A DNA stretch of 24,547 bases from an uncultured Clostridia bacterium (GTDB taxonomy: Bacteria; Bacillota; Clostridia; TANB77; CAG-508): assembly GCA_944393275.1 (NCBI GenBank), contig CALXZQ010000004.1, positions 1-24,547 on the forward strand, read 5' to 3'. The position numbers and the translations under genes were made by a program. Shown in pieces: positions 8,028 to 16,826 of this stretch. The stretch's first letter is position 1. The number at the start of each line of letters is the position of its first letter. Below the pieces are notes generated by a model. That model was not told where the DNA came from, made no database searches, and saw only the letters and a program-made list of their open reading frames with translations.

Positions 8028-9455
8028 ATGAAAATAAAAAGACTTAAAATGCTGAGATTAGAAAATCTATTATATTTGTACATTATAGCTTGTCCTATTT
8101 TAGATATACTAAGTTTTGTATTTAGGAATGCATTTGAAACAACAATCTCACCATCAACAATAATAAGACCAATAGTTGCAATTATTGCAGCAATATATAT
8201 ATTCTTTAAATATAAATTTAAGATAAAACTAGTATTAGTAGGGATGATTTATGGGATATATGCTATTTTACATATTCTAGTTTTTAAAACTTTACAGTCG
8301 GGAAGCTCTTATGATGGGGTAATACATGAGTTACAATATTTAGTAAATTATACATTTATGATACTAAATTTGTTCGTGTATATATTCATATTTAAAGACA
8401 AAGAAGATAATAGATTAAAACAATGTATTTTAATATCTAGTATTATATATATATTATCAATTTATTTAGCAATTTTAACAGGTACATCATCACCTACTTA
8501 TCAAGTTACAGGCTTAGGCCTAAAAGGATGGTTTGAGTCTGGAAATAGTATAAGTGCAATATTTACATTATTATTATTTATACTTTTACCACTTATAAAA
8601 GATAAAAAATATAGATGGATAGTTTTGGCTACAGTATTAGGAATAGGAATATTTCTAACAACCCTAATAGGAACAAGAGTAGGTTTATTTGGATTTATTA
8701 TAGTTATTGTTGTGTATATAGTAACTGAAATAATAGTTTCTTTATTAAATAGAATAGAAATTGATAAAAAAATAATTGCAGGAGGATTAATATCTATATT
8801 AGCCGTGGCTCTAGTAATCGCATTAGCTGGTTCTAATACATTGGAAAGAAGAAAGCAATTAGATGAGGAAGGAATAAAAATAATAGATAGACAAACAAAT
8901 GAAGGAGCTCATATAACAGGAGATTTAATGGAAATTAAATCAAAAATAGAAAATGGAACACTAGAAGAAGGATTTATGAATGAGCCTGAAAAAAAGTCGG
9001 TCATAGATTTATATAATATTGCAAGAGAAAATGATTTAAGCCATACACAAATGAGGACTCTACAATTAATCTATAATTTTAGATTAGTAAGAAATCAATC
9101 TAATATAATATACATTCTACTAGGAAATGGGTATATGAATCAATTTAGAGAAATGGTTTTAGAAATGGAAATACCAGCATTTTTATTTAACTTTGGAGTT
9201 ATAGGATTTATTCTATATTTTGTACCATTTTTAGGTATATTTGCATATAGCTGTTATATTGGAATCAAAAATATCAAAAAATTAGATGTAGAATATATAA
9301 TGTTATTGCTAGGAATTGGATTTACATTTGCATTATCAATGTTTTCTGGATATATATTTTTTAATGCCTCAACAATGATGATTACAATAGTAATGTGTTC
9401 TATGATTATAATCAAAATAAGGAAGTTTAATAAAGCACAAGACGTAATTAGTTAG
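8028..9455 (+). CDS. O-antigen ligase/polymerase-like membrane protein (WaaL/Wzy type)
   Basis: A 475-residue protein with about 12 predicted membrane helices: nine before residue 268, then a large polar loop at about 269-384, presumed external, and three after it. This loop placement, GTRVGLFGF at 215-223, an LLGNGY motif at 364-369 just before the loop ends, and NFGVIGFILYF at 388-398 are features of the O-antigen ligase/polymerase superfamily. Such proteins join polyprenyl-linked glycans, either polymerising repeats or moving the chain to an acceptor. Here the locus also has an ABC exporter, which normally needs no Wzy polymerase, so the role is uncertain: block polymerisation, transfer, or side-chain addition. 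ATG is preceded by AGGAG. Confidence 0.8.
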   Translation: MKIKRLKMLRLENLLYLYIIACPILDILSFVFRNAFETTISPSTIIRPIVAIIAAIYIFFKYKFKIKLVLVGMIYGIYAILHILVFKTLQSGSSYDGVIHELQYLVNYTFMILNLFVYIFIFKDKEDNRLKQCILISSIIYILSIYLAILTGTSSPTYQVTGLGLKGWFESGNSISAIFTLLLFILLPLIKDKKYRWIVLATVLGIGIFLTTLIGTRVGLFGFIIVIVVYIVTEIIVSLLNRIEIDKKIIAGGLISILAVALVIALAGSNTLERRKQLDEEGIKIIDRQTNEGAHITGDLMEIKSKIENGTLEEGFMNEPEKKSVIDLYNIARENDLSHTQMRTLQLIYNFRLVRNQSNIIYILLGNGYMNQFREMVLEMEIPAFLFNFGVIGFILYFVPFLGIFAYSCYIGIKNIKKLDVEYIMLLLGIGFTFALSMFSGYIFFNASTMMITIVMCSMIIIKIRKFNKAQDVIS

Positions 9456-9463
9456 TAAGTTAT

Positions 9464-9474
9464 AAAGGAGGTGA
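9464..9474 (+). promoter_or_regulatory. Perfect ribosome binding site with long spacing
   Basis: AAAGGAGGTGA is a full match to the 16S anti-Shine-Dalgarno, but GGAGG lies 13 bases before the ATG at 9485, longer than usual. No in-frame start lies closer, so the ATG stands. Confidence 0.7.
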
Positions 9475-9484
9475 ATCTTTAGTT

Positions 9485-10615
9485 ATGAAAAAGATACTTT
9501 TTGGTATAACAAGTTTAACTATAGGAGGAGCAGAAAGAGTATTAGTAGATTTATCAAATAAATTACAAGGAAATAAAGACTTTGAAATTAGTATTTTTAC
9601 AATATATGGTAATGGAGAGCTAGAAAGTTCTCTAAATAATAATATAAAGTTATATTCGTTATATAATAAAAAGTATATAGAATTAACTAAAATTCAAAAA
9701 ATATTAATACCTTTAAAAATATTGCTTTTTAAGAAAAGTATATATAAGAAGCACATAAAAAAAGATTATGATATAGAAATAGCTTTTTTAGAAGGACCAA
9801 TTACACGTTTATTTAGTGTTAAAAATAAAAAAACAAGAAAAATTGCTTGGCTACATAATGATATGTCACTAGTTTTTGGAAAAGGTATTAAAGCTAGAAT
9901 AAAAAGAAAAATAGATAGAAAAACATATAGTAAATATCATACAATAGTATTTGTAAGCCAAGATAACAGAGACAAGTTTGAACAAATATATCCAGAACTA
10001 AGAAACAGTGAGCTAGAAAGAGTACATAAAAGAGTAATACATAATTATATAGATAAAGATTTAGTTATAAAAAAATCAGAAGAGAACGTAGATATAAAAT
10101 TTAACAATAAAGAGTTGAATTTTGTAACTGTATGCAGGTTAGTAAAACAAAAGGCACTAGAAAGATTAATAGATGTTCATAAAAAGCTTATAAACGATAA
10201 ATATAATCATAAAATCTTTGTAATTGGAGACGGACCACTTAAAAAAAAGCTTGAAGAGAAAATTAAAAATGAAGGGTTAGAAGAAACTTTTATATTACTA
10301 GGGCAAAAGGAAAATCCATATCCATATATTAAAGCGGCCAACTATTTTTGCTTATTGTCATATTTTGAGGGATATGGAATGGTAGTAGAAGAAGCAAAAA
10401 TATTAAATAAAAAGATTTTAATTACAGATACAGCTGCAAGGGAAGTCATTAAAGATTATAAAAATAGCAGTATTTTTGAAAATTCAGAAAAAGGAATATA
10501 TTTAGGACTAAAAGAAATTATACAAAAAAGTAATTTGCAAAATGAGAAAATAGAACCAATAGAATATGACAATGAAAAAATTATTAATAAAGTAATTAAG
10601 GTGTTAGGTGAATAA
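9485..10615 (+). CDS. GT4 family glycosyltransferase (GT-B fold)
   Basis: 376-residue retaining GT-B transferase. The N-terminal acceptor domain opens with LFGITSLTIGGAERVLVDL (residues 5-23), the GGAER signature of capsule and teichuronic GT4 enzymes. The C-terminal donor domain has VCRLVKQKALERL (R218, K223) and an E-x7-E pair at 295/303 in FEGYGMVVEEAK. It shares with the GT4 half of the 4537-6090 gene the stretches W-x-H-N, P-E-L and G-x-K-x-N-P-Y-P-Y, so the two look like paralogues. It ends one base before the next start, implying coupling. Sugar specificity is unknown. Confidence 0.9.
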   Translation: MKKILFGITSLTIGGAERVLVDLSNKLQGNKDFEISIFTIYGNGELESSLNNNIKLYSLYNKKYIELTKIQKILIPLKILLFKKSIYKKHIKKDYDIEIAFLEGPITRLFSVKNKKTRKIAWLHNDMSLVFGKGIKARIKRKIDRKTYSKYHTIVFVSQDNRDKFEQIYPELRNSELERVHKRVIHNYIDKDLVIKKSEENVDIKFNNKELNFVTVCRLVKQKALERLIDVHKKLINDKYNHKIFVIGDGPLKKKLEEKIKNEGLEETFILLGQKENPYPYIKAANYFCLLSYFEGYGMVVEEAKILNKKILITDTAAREVIKDYKNSSIFENSEKGIYLGLKEIIQKSNLQNEKIEPIEYDNEKIINKVIKVLGE

Positions 10616-10616
10616 T

Positions 10617-11504
10617 ATGAAAGTATCAGTTTTAACTCCAACTTATAATAGGGATTCGTTTTTAAAAGACTTATATAAAAGCCTTATTGTAAACTATAAA
10701 TATAATGTACAAATAGAGTGGTTAATAATGGATGATGGTTCAACAGATAATACTAAAACCACAGTAGATAAATTTATAAAAGAAAATATAATTGATATAA
10801 AATATTATTATCAAGAAAATAAGGGAAAAATGGTAGCATTAAATAATTTGGTCCAATATGCAACAGGTGATATAATAATTGAATGTGATTCAGATGATTA
10901 TTTTACAGAAAATGCATTTGAAATTGTAAACCGTGCATATGAAGAGAATAAAAAAGAAAAAGATTTATACGCATTATGCTTTTTGAAATACGATAAATTT
11001 AATAACAATATAGGCAAAGATTTTAAGAATAAAAAAACAACAATGTTTGACCTGTATTTCAAAGAAGGTGAAAATGGAGAAAAGGCATTGGTCTATTTTA
11101 CAGATAAAAGATTGAAATATTCATATGAATTAGAAGAAAATGAAAAATTTGTTACAGAGGCAAGAATGCATCATAAAATGGATTTACAATATAAAATAAA
11201 ATGTTATAATGATCCTATAATGATATGCGAATATCAAAAAGATGGATATACAAAAAATATAAAGGAGATATTTAAAAAAAATCCAAAAGGATATTATGAA
11301 TATTTTAGAGAAATATTAGAAATGAATTTAAAAGGTGTAAAATTTAATAAATTAATGTATATATATAAACATTATATCTTATTTTCAATTCTTGCTAATA
11401 AGAAAGGAATAAAAAACGCACCAGGTTTTATAAATAAAGTAATAGTAGCAATAATGTGGATACCAGGTTTAATAATAACTAAGAAAAGTTTTGACAATAT
11501 ATAG
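10617..11504 (+). CDS. GT2 family glycosyltransferase
   Basis: 295 residues. N-terminal GT-A domain: MKVSVLTPTYNRDSFLKDLY, MDDGSTDNT near 39-47, and a CDSDDYF metal site near 91-97. The middle carries a conserved-looking EARMHHKMDL stretch seen in a capsule GT2 subgroup that resembles EpsS-like enzymes. The C-terminus has hydrophobic amphipathic segments that may associate with the membrane. The ATG at 10617 has AGGTG six bases upstream inside the previous gene; an in-frame GTG at 10608 would overlap the previous coding region and is less likely. The -35 box of the exporter promoter lies inside its last codons. Confidence 0.87.
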   Translation: MKVSVLTPTYNRDSFLKDLYKSLIVNYKYNVQIEWLIMDDGSTDNTKTTVDKFIKENIIDIKYYYQENKGKMVALNNLVQYATGDIIIECDSDDYFTENAFEIVNRAYEENKKEKDLYALCFLKYDKFNNNIGKDFKNKKTTMFDLYFKEGENGEKALVYFTDKRLKYSYELEENEKFVTEARMHHKMDLQYKIKCYNDPIMICEYQKDGYTKNIKEIFKKNPKGYYEYFREILEMNLKGVKFNKLMYIYKHYILFSILANKKGIKNAPGFINKVIVAIMWIPGLIITKKSFDNI

Positions 11505-11519
11505 AATTTGTAATATTAT
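11491..11519 (+). promoter_or_regulatory. Internal sigma-A promoter upstream of the ABC exporter genes
   Basis: A perfect -35 TTGACA (11491-11496), exactly 17 bases, then TATTAT (11514-11519). The -35 is within the last codons of the upstream GT2 gene. Transcription would start near 11526, giving a leader of about 27 bases. It is the best-matching promoter of the window, so the exporter may be expressed independently of the first seven genes. Confidence 0.75.
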
Positions 11520-11530
11520 ATAAATTGTCA
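11492..11530. repeat. Inverted repeat spanning the internal promoter
   Basis: TGACAAT (11492-11498) pairs with ATTGTCA (11524-11530), and inner ATATA/TATAT extend the stem with a 2-base bulge. The left arm overlaps the -35 and the right arm the expected start site. No T run follows, so it does not look like a terminator; a repressor operator is one possibility. Confidence 0.45.
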
Positions 11531-11552
11531 TAAAATAAGAAAGGAAAGAATA

Positions 11553-12293
11553 ATGTCAAATAACACAGAAAAAAGAATAATTGTAGAAAATGTATATAAA
11601 ACATTTGATGTATATTTAGATAAAGCAAATAGTCTAAAAGAAAAAATGTTGTTTTGGAAAAGAAATAGAAAAGAAACAAGAGAAGTATTAAAAGATGTAA
11701 GTTTAACAATAAATAATGGAGAAGCAGTTGCTTTAATTGGTGTTAATGGAAGTGGAAAATCTACATTGTTAAAATTAATGACTAAAATTATATATCCTAA
11801 TAAAGGTAAAGTAACAACAAATGGAAAATTAACATCACTTTTAGAATTAGGAGCAGGTTTTCATCCAGATTTTTCAGGAAGAGAAAATATATATTTTAAT
11901 GCGTCTATATTTGGATTAACTAGAAAAGAAATAGATAGTAGAATAGAAAAAATTATAGAATTTTCAGAACTTGGAACATATATAGATAACCCAGTAAGAA
12001 CATATTCATCAGGTATGTATATGAGACTTGCATTTTCAGTTGCAATAAATGTGGATGCAGAGATATTATTAGTTGATGAAATATTATCAGTAGGTGATCA
12101 ACATTTTCAAGAAAAATGTTTAAATAAAATGAAAGAACTAAAAAAAGAAGGAAAAACAATGGTGTTTGTTACACATAGTTTAGAATCAGCAAGAAATCTA
12201 TGCGATAGAGCAATTTGGCTACATAAAGGTGTAATAAAAAAAGATGGTGAAACTAAAAGTGTAATTGATGAATATTTAAAAGAAACAACCTAA
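11553..12293 (+). CDS. wzt: Polysaccharide ABC exporter ATPase (Wzt/TagH type, short form)
   Basis: 246-residue nucleotide-binding subunit that powers export of a finished lipid-linked polymer. Walker A GVNGSGKST at 63-71, the polysaccharide-exporter-specific LLELGAGFHPDFSGREN at 96-112, signature YSSGM at 151-155, Walker B ILLVDEIL at 171-178 and H-loop THS at 207-209. The protein ends soon after the ATPase fold, so it lacks the C-terminal carbohydrate-binding domain of long Wzt proteins such as that of E. coli O9a; export is then probably not gated by a terminal sugar cap. Start ATG follows AAAGGA. Followed after 14 bases by its permease partner. Confidence 0.93.
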   Translation: MSNNTEKRIIVENVYKTFDVYLDKANSLKEKMLFWKRNRKETREVLKDVSLTINNGEAVALIGVNGSGKSTLLKLMTKIIYPNKGKVTTNGKLTSLLELGAGFHPDFSGRENIYFNASIFGLTRKEIDSRIEKIIEFSELGTYIDNPVRTYSSGMYMRLAFSVAINVDAEILLVDEILSVGDQHFQEKCLNKMKELKKEGKTMVFVTHSLESARNLCDRAIWLHKGVIKKDGETKSVIDEYLKETT

Positions 12294-12307
12294 GTAAAGG
12301 AGTAATT

Positions 12308-13081
12308 ATGAGCATATTTAAAAGTGTATATGATTATAGAGAATTATTAAAAACAAGTGTAACAAAAGATATAGGAGGAAAATATAAAAACTCATTTTTA
12401 GGGGTATTGTGGTCTTTTGTAAACCCATTATTACAAATAATTGTTTACGCAATTATTTTTCCACTTATAATGAGAAATAACATAGAAAATTATGTTGTTT
12501 TTATGGTATGTGGTTTAATACCATGGAACTATTTTTCAACAGTAATAAATAGAGCGTCATTTACAATGATAGAAAATGGAAACATAATAAAAAAAGTATA
12601 TTTTCCAAGAGAAATATTACCGCTATCATTAGTAACAAGTGAATCAGTAACATTTTTAATATCATCAATAATAATTTTAGGATTTGTATTAGGGTATGGT
12701 ATGGGGTTATCTATATTTATACTGTTTTATCCAATGTTATTATTAATTCAATACATATTATTATTAGGTATTTCACTTATAGTATCAAGTGTCACGGTGT
12801 ATTTCAGAGATTTACAACATTTTTTAGGTGTAATATTACAACTATTATTTTATGCAACACCAATTGTTTACTCACTAGATTCAATACCACAAGAATTTAA
12901 ATGGATATTTAATTTTAATCCTATGACATATATAATTCAAGGATATAGAGATATATTTTATTACCAACAAATGCCAGATATAAGAGGGTTATTAGTCATA
13001 TTTGGAGTAGCAATATTACTATGTATTATAGGATATTTGATATTTAATAAATTACAAAAAAGATTTGCGGAAGAATTATAA
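12308..13081 (+). CDS. wzm: Polysaccharide ABC-2 exporter permease (Wzm/TagG type)
   Basis: 257-residue membrane subunit that pairs with the preceding ATPase to move undecaprenyl-linked glycan outward. Begins with an amphipathic interface helix (YDYRELLKTSVTKDI), then KYKNSFLGVLWSFVNPLLQ leading into helix 1, about six membrane helices in total. It contains the coupling-loop motif KKVYFPREILPLS near residues 98-110, and RDLQHF followed by FYATPIVYS near the start of the late helices. All are standard for the family. The ATG follows AAAGGAG at good spacing. Confidence 0.93.
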   Translation: MSIFKSVYDYRELLKTSVTKDIGGKYKNSFLGVLWSFVNPLLQIIVYAIIFPLIMRNNIENYVVFMVCGLIPWNYFSTVINRASFTMIENGNIIKKVYFPREILPLSLVTSESVTFLISSIIILGFVLGYGMGLSIFILFYPMLLLIQYILLLGISLIVSSVTVYFRDLQHFLGVILQLLFYATPIVYSLDSIPQEFKWIFNFNPMTYIIQGYRDIFYYQQMPDIRGLLVIFGVAILLCIIGYLIFNKLQKRFAEEL

Positions 13082-13099
13082 TAAATTAAGGGGATTAAT

Positions 13100-14482
13100 G
13101 TGGAAAATAATAAATCTATTTTATTGTGTTTAGAAAAATTAGATATAGGTGGAGTAGAGACTTATGTATATAATCAAGCAGTAGCATTAAAAAGAAAAGG
13201 ATATAATGTAATTATACTTTCAAAAAAAGGAATATTATGCAAGAAATTAGAAAGTCAAGATATAAAATGTATTAATTTTGATTTTGAAAATAAAATTTAT
13301 TATGATAAAAATAAAATAAATGAACTTTTAGAAATAATTAAACAGTATAATGTAAATGAGGTCCATATAAATCAATTATCAGGAATAAATATAATATTTC
13401 CAGCATGTATTGTGGCCAAAGTACCGTATATTGTATACTTACATATGACGCCTACAATTATAGAAAATCAAAACCTGAATCCTTATGATTATTTTGAAGA
13501 GCAGTTTATTACGTATAAAGAAAATTTAAAATTATTATTTAAATATGCGTATAAGATAATTGCAGTAACATCAATTATAAAGGATTATACTATTGATAGA
13601 TATCAAATTTTAGACAAGAAAAAATGTATTGTATTGCCCAATTCTATAAATTTTGAAGAGTATGCAAACAAAAAAAATGTAACAGAAATAAAAAGGCTAG
13701 CAATCATAAGTAGGGTTACATTTGAAAAAGTACAATCAATAATAAACGGAATAAACTTATATAAATGTCTTAAAGAAAAGAGTAATCAAAAAGTTTTTTT
13801 AACTATTGTAGGAGATGGTAATGAATTAAATAACATTAAAAATTATGTAAAAGAAAATGATATTAAAGATGTAACTTTTTTAGGGGGAATATCAAATGTA
13901 AATGAAATCATTGAAAAACATGATATAATAATAGGACTTGAAAGATGTATATTAGAGGCTATTGCAATGAAAAGATTGGCAATTATTAGTGGGTACAATA
14001 ATACGAAAGGTCTAGTTAAGAATGAAAATATAGCAAAGGAAATAGAAGAAAATTTTTGTGGAAGACAATTAGAGGATATAAATATAGATAAAATAGCAAA
14101 AGAAATATTAAATATGAATATTGAAAAAATTAATGAAATAGTTGAAAAAAATTACAATATTATAAGAAATAAATTAGATATAAATAATAATATATATACA
14201 ACTAATTTAGATGAATATGAATATGATATAAATATTTCTGATTTTATGTTAGAAATGATAAATATAAATCATAAAATAGGAAAAAAAGAAGAATCTAGCA
14301 GTAATATAATAGAAAAAAATTGGAATGAGCATTTAGAATATAAAAAATGGATGAAAGAAAAAGAAAGTATCTTAAAAAAAGAATGTGATGATTTAAGAGA
14401 ACAAATAGCAGAAATAAATAAAACAATAAAAAAAGAAAATAAAGGAGTAAAGGATTATTTAAGGAAAATAATAAAAAAATAA
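13100..14482 (+). CDS. GT4-like glycosyltransferase with C-terminal coiled coil
   Basis: 460 residues. The N-terminal GT-B half starts ILLCLEKLDIGGVETYVYNQ (7-26). The donor half has a phosphate-loop-like ISRVTFEK, VGDGNELNNI, and GLERCILEAIAMKRLAII, where usual GT4 members have G-x-G-R-x-x-x-E-A. A clear E-x7-E pair is not seen, only the second glutamate, so activity rests on a family variant. After about residue 395 there is a polar tail with heptad-like K/E-rich sequence (about 410-450, including EKESILKKECDDLREQIAE), predicted to coil. Start is GTG at 13100 with AGGGG six bases upstream; an ATG two bases earlier is out of frame. Position right after the exporter suggests late chain steps. 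Confidence 0.8.
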   Translation: MENNKSILLCLEKLDIGGVETYVYNQAVALKRKGYNVIILSKKGILCKKLESQDIKCINFDFENKIYYDKNKINELLEIIKQYNVNEVHINQLSGINIIFPACIVAKVPYIVYLHMTPTIIENQNLNPYDYFEEQFITYKENLKLLFKYAYKIIAVTSIIKDYTIDRYQILDKKKCIVLPNSINFEEYANKKNVTEIKRLAIISRVTFEKVQSIINGINLYKCLKEKSNQKVFLTIVGDGNELNNIKNYVKENDIKDVTFLGGISNVNEIIEKHDIIIGLERCILEAIAMKRLAIISGYNNTKGLVKNENIAKEIEENFCGRQLEDINIDKIAKEILNMNIEKINEIVEKNYNIIRNKLDINNNIYTTNLDEYEYDINISDFMLEMININHKIGKKEESSSNIIEKNWNEHLEYKKWMKEKESILKKECDDLREQIAEINKTIKKENKGVKDYLRKIIKK

Positions 14483-14506
14483 TATATTGTTTTGAAAGGT
14501 TGTAAA

Positions 14507-16819
14507 ATGGAAGAAAATAAGAATTTTAATTTTAAGCAAATTCCGGGATTAGAATTGAACAAAGATATACTAAATAGTGGGGAACCACTAATAAGCATTG
14601 CAACAGCATATTATAATTGTAAAGACTATATTATGCAAACAGCATATTCTGTTATAAATCAAACTTTTCCATATTGGGAATGGAATATTATAAATGATGG
14701 TTCAACAGAAGAAGGAACTACTGAAATCTTAGAACAATTAGAAAATCTAGATAGTAGGATTCATATATATAACCAAAAAAATGCTGGTAGACTAAACGCA
14801 AGAGACAATGCTGTGAAAAAAGCAAACTGCGATTTAGTTTTTATACTTGATTCAGATGATGTAATAGATAAAACATATTTAGAATGTTCATATTTTACAA
14901 TGCTAACAAATCCAGATGCAACTTGGGCATATGCAGATACTGTAACTTTTGATGGACAAAATTTCTTATGGAAAAAAGTATTTGACTGTGAGCAAGAAAA
15001 AAAGGATAATATACTTCCAGTATGTGCTTTAATAAAAAAGAAAGCTATATTAGATGTTGGAGGATATTCAGCAGTAGATAAAGATGTTCATGAAGATTGG
15101 CATATGTGGCTTAGAATGATAGAAAAAGGTTATTATCCTGTAAGAATGAATTATTATGCTTTTTGGTATCGTTCTAAAAAAGAAGGCGGCACAATGGCAT
15201 CAATAAAAAATGATAAGCAAAAGCAAAAACATGCTGAAGAAGAAATAGAAAAACAAGCAAAGAAAATTAAGAAAAATGTAACAGCATTACAATATCCAAT
15301 GTCTACAAATTTTGATTATAATTCATATCCATATACATTTAATTGGGATAGAAAACCTATAGTGGAAAAAGGTAAAAAGAAAAACTTATTGTTCATACTA
15401 CCATGGTTTAAATTAGGAGGAGCTGATAAATTTAATTTAGACTTAATATCAAACTTGAATAAAGAAAAATATAATATTACAATAGTAACAACAGAACCGT
15501 CAGATTATGTATGGAGACAAAAGTTTGAAAAAAGTGCAACTATATTTGATTTAACATCATTTTTACATAGAAGGGATTGGGCTGCATTCATTCATTATTT
15601 AATAAAGAGCAGAAGTATAGATTTAGTATTCCAATCAAACAGCTTTTATGGATATTATGTATTACCATGGCTTAAATGCAATTTCCCAGAGGTTATATTT
15701 GTAGATTATATACATAGTGAAAATTGGGGATGGAGAAATGGTGATTACCCTAGAGAGTCTACAGCAGTTGCTCAAATTGTAGATAAAACATACACCTGTA
15801 ATAATTATGTAGCAAATGTGATGTTTGAGAAAATGGGTAGAAAAACAAAAAATGTAGAGACGGTATATATTGGAGTTGATACAGAATTTTTTAATGAAGA
15901 AAATGTACAACTAGAACAATATCCTGAAATAGTAAAATATAAGGATAAATACGAAGATAAAAAAATTATTTTGTTTTGTGCAAGACAATCTATAGAAAAA
16001 AGACCATTATTAGCTATAAAGGCATTTGCAAAGTTATGTAAAAAAGATTCCAATTTAATGTTATTTATAGTAGGTTCAGGAGAAAAAGAAAGAGATGAAA
16101 AAAGACTAGTAAAACAACTTAAATTAGAAGATAAAGTAATCTTCTTTGGAGATCAGAGTGATACAAGGCCATTTTATAAACTTGCACATGTTACTCTAAT
16201 ATGCTCTATAGTAGAGGGATTAACTCTTACAACATATGAATCTCTATCTATGAAAACTCCAGTTGTAACTGCTAATGTGGGAGGACAAAAAGAATTAGTA
16301 GATTCTTCATGTGGAAGAATAGTAAATAATATTCAGAAATCCAATACATTAAGAAATGAAGAATATAAGGAAGAAGAAATAGATAGATATGTAAAAGCTT
16401 TGACTGATATATTATATCAAAAGGATTATAAAAAGTTAAAAGAAAATTGTAGGAAAAAAGTTTTGAATGGATTTACAATAAAAAACATGATAGATACAAT
16501 GGATGAGGAATTTTCTAATATGATAAAAAACGGGACATGCATTGATAGAAATACCGTAAAAAATGAAGAAATGTATAGACAATATTTAGTAATGTATAAC
16601 CAAGTTGACCAAAGACAATATTTCTCAGACAAAGGAGGATATGGAATAATTGGTATGCAATATGATGAAAAAATGCAAAGATTTAGAGACAGAATGTGGC
16701 AAAATCCTTTATGGAGAGGTTTTATAGGAACTTTGCATTTTACGGGAATAATGAATGTAGCCAAAAAACATGGTGTTGATAAAAAAATAAAAAATAAGGT
16801 AATATCTAATATGAAATGA
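14507..16819 (+). CDS. Bifunctional GT2-GT4 glycosyltransferase fusion
   Basis: 770 residues holding two transferase domains. Residues 27-235 are GT2: ISIATAYYNCKDYI, NDGS at 63-66, LDSDD at 114-118 and VHEDWHMWLRM around 194-204. A charged linker (about 236-290) leads to a GT4 domain: LLFILPWFKLGGADKFNLDL near 294-313, CARQSIEKRP (R493, K498), and an E-x7-E pair at 570/578 in VEGLTLTTYESL. The last 100 residues form a non-catalytic tail rich in aromatic residues (RMWQNPLWRGF), perhaps for membrane or partner contact. ATG at 14507 is preceded by AAAGG; a TTG five codons earlier is less likely. Fusing two transferases suggests that they add alternating or consecutive sugars of one unit. Confidence 0.88.
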   Translation: MEENKNFNFKQIPGLELNKDILNSGEPLISIATAYYNCKDYIMQTAYSVINQTFPYWEWNIINDGSTEEGTTEILEQLENLDSRIHIYNQKNAGRLNARDNAVKKANCDLVFILDSDDVIDKTYLECSYFTMLTNPDATWAYADTVTFDGQNFLWKKVFDCEQEKKDNILPVCALIKKKAILDVGGYSAVDKDVHEDWHMWLRMIEKGYYPVRMNYYAFWYRSKKEGGTMASIKNDKQKQKHAEEEIEKQAKKIKKNVTALQYPMSTNFDYNSYPYTFNWDRKPIVEKGKKKNLLFILPWFKLGGADKFNLDLISNLNKEKYNITIVTTEPSDYVWRQKFEKSATIFDLTSFLHRRDWAAFIHYLIKSRSIDLVFQSNSFYGYYVLPWLKCNFPEVIFVDYIHSENWGWRNGDYPRESTAVAQIVDKTYTCNNYVANVMFEKMGRKTKNVETVYIGVDTEFFNEENVQLEQYPEIVKYKDKYEDKKIILFCARQSIEKRPLLAIKAFAKLCKKDSNLMLFIVGSGEKERDEKRLVKQLKLEDKVIFFGDQSDTRPFYKLAHVTLICSIVEGLTLTTYESLSMKTPVVTANVGGQKELVDSSCGRIVNNIQKSNTLRNEEYKEEEIDRYVKALTDILYQKDYKKLKENCRKKVLNGFTIKNMIDTMDEEFSNMIKNGTCIDRNTVKNEEMYRQYLVMYNQVDQRQYFSDKGGYGIIGMQYDEKMQRFRDRMWQNPLWRGFIGTLHFTGIMNVAKKHGVDKKIKNKVISNMK

Positions 16820-16826
16820 GGAAAAA

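Noticed and set aside
12310..13000. Frequent short AT-rich direct repeats across the locus as possible CRISPR or recombination sites
   Set aside because: They are codon-level repeats of A/T-rich triplets (Ile, Lys, Asn), with no fixed spacing or conserved unit.
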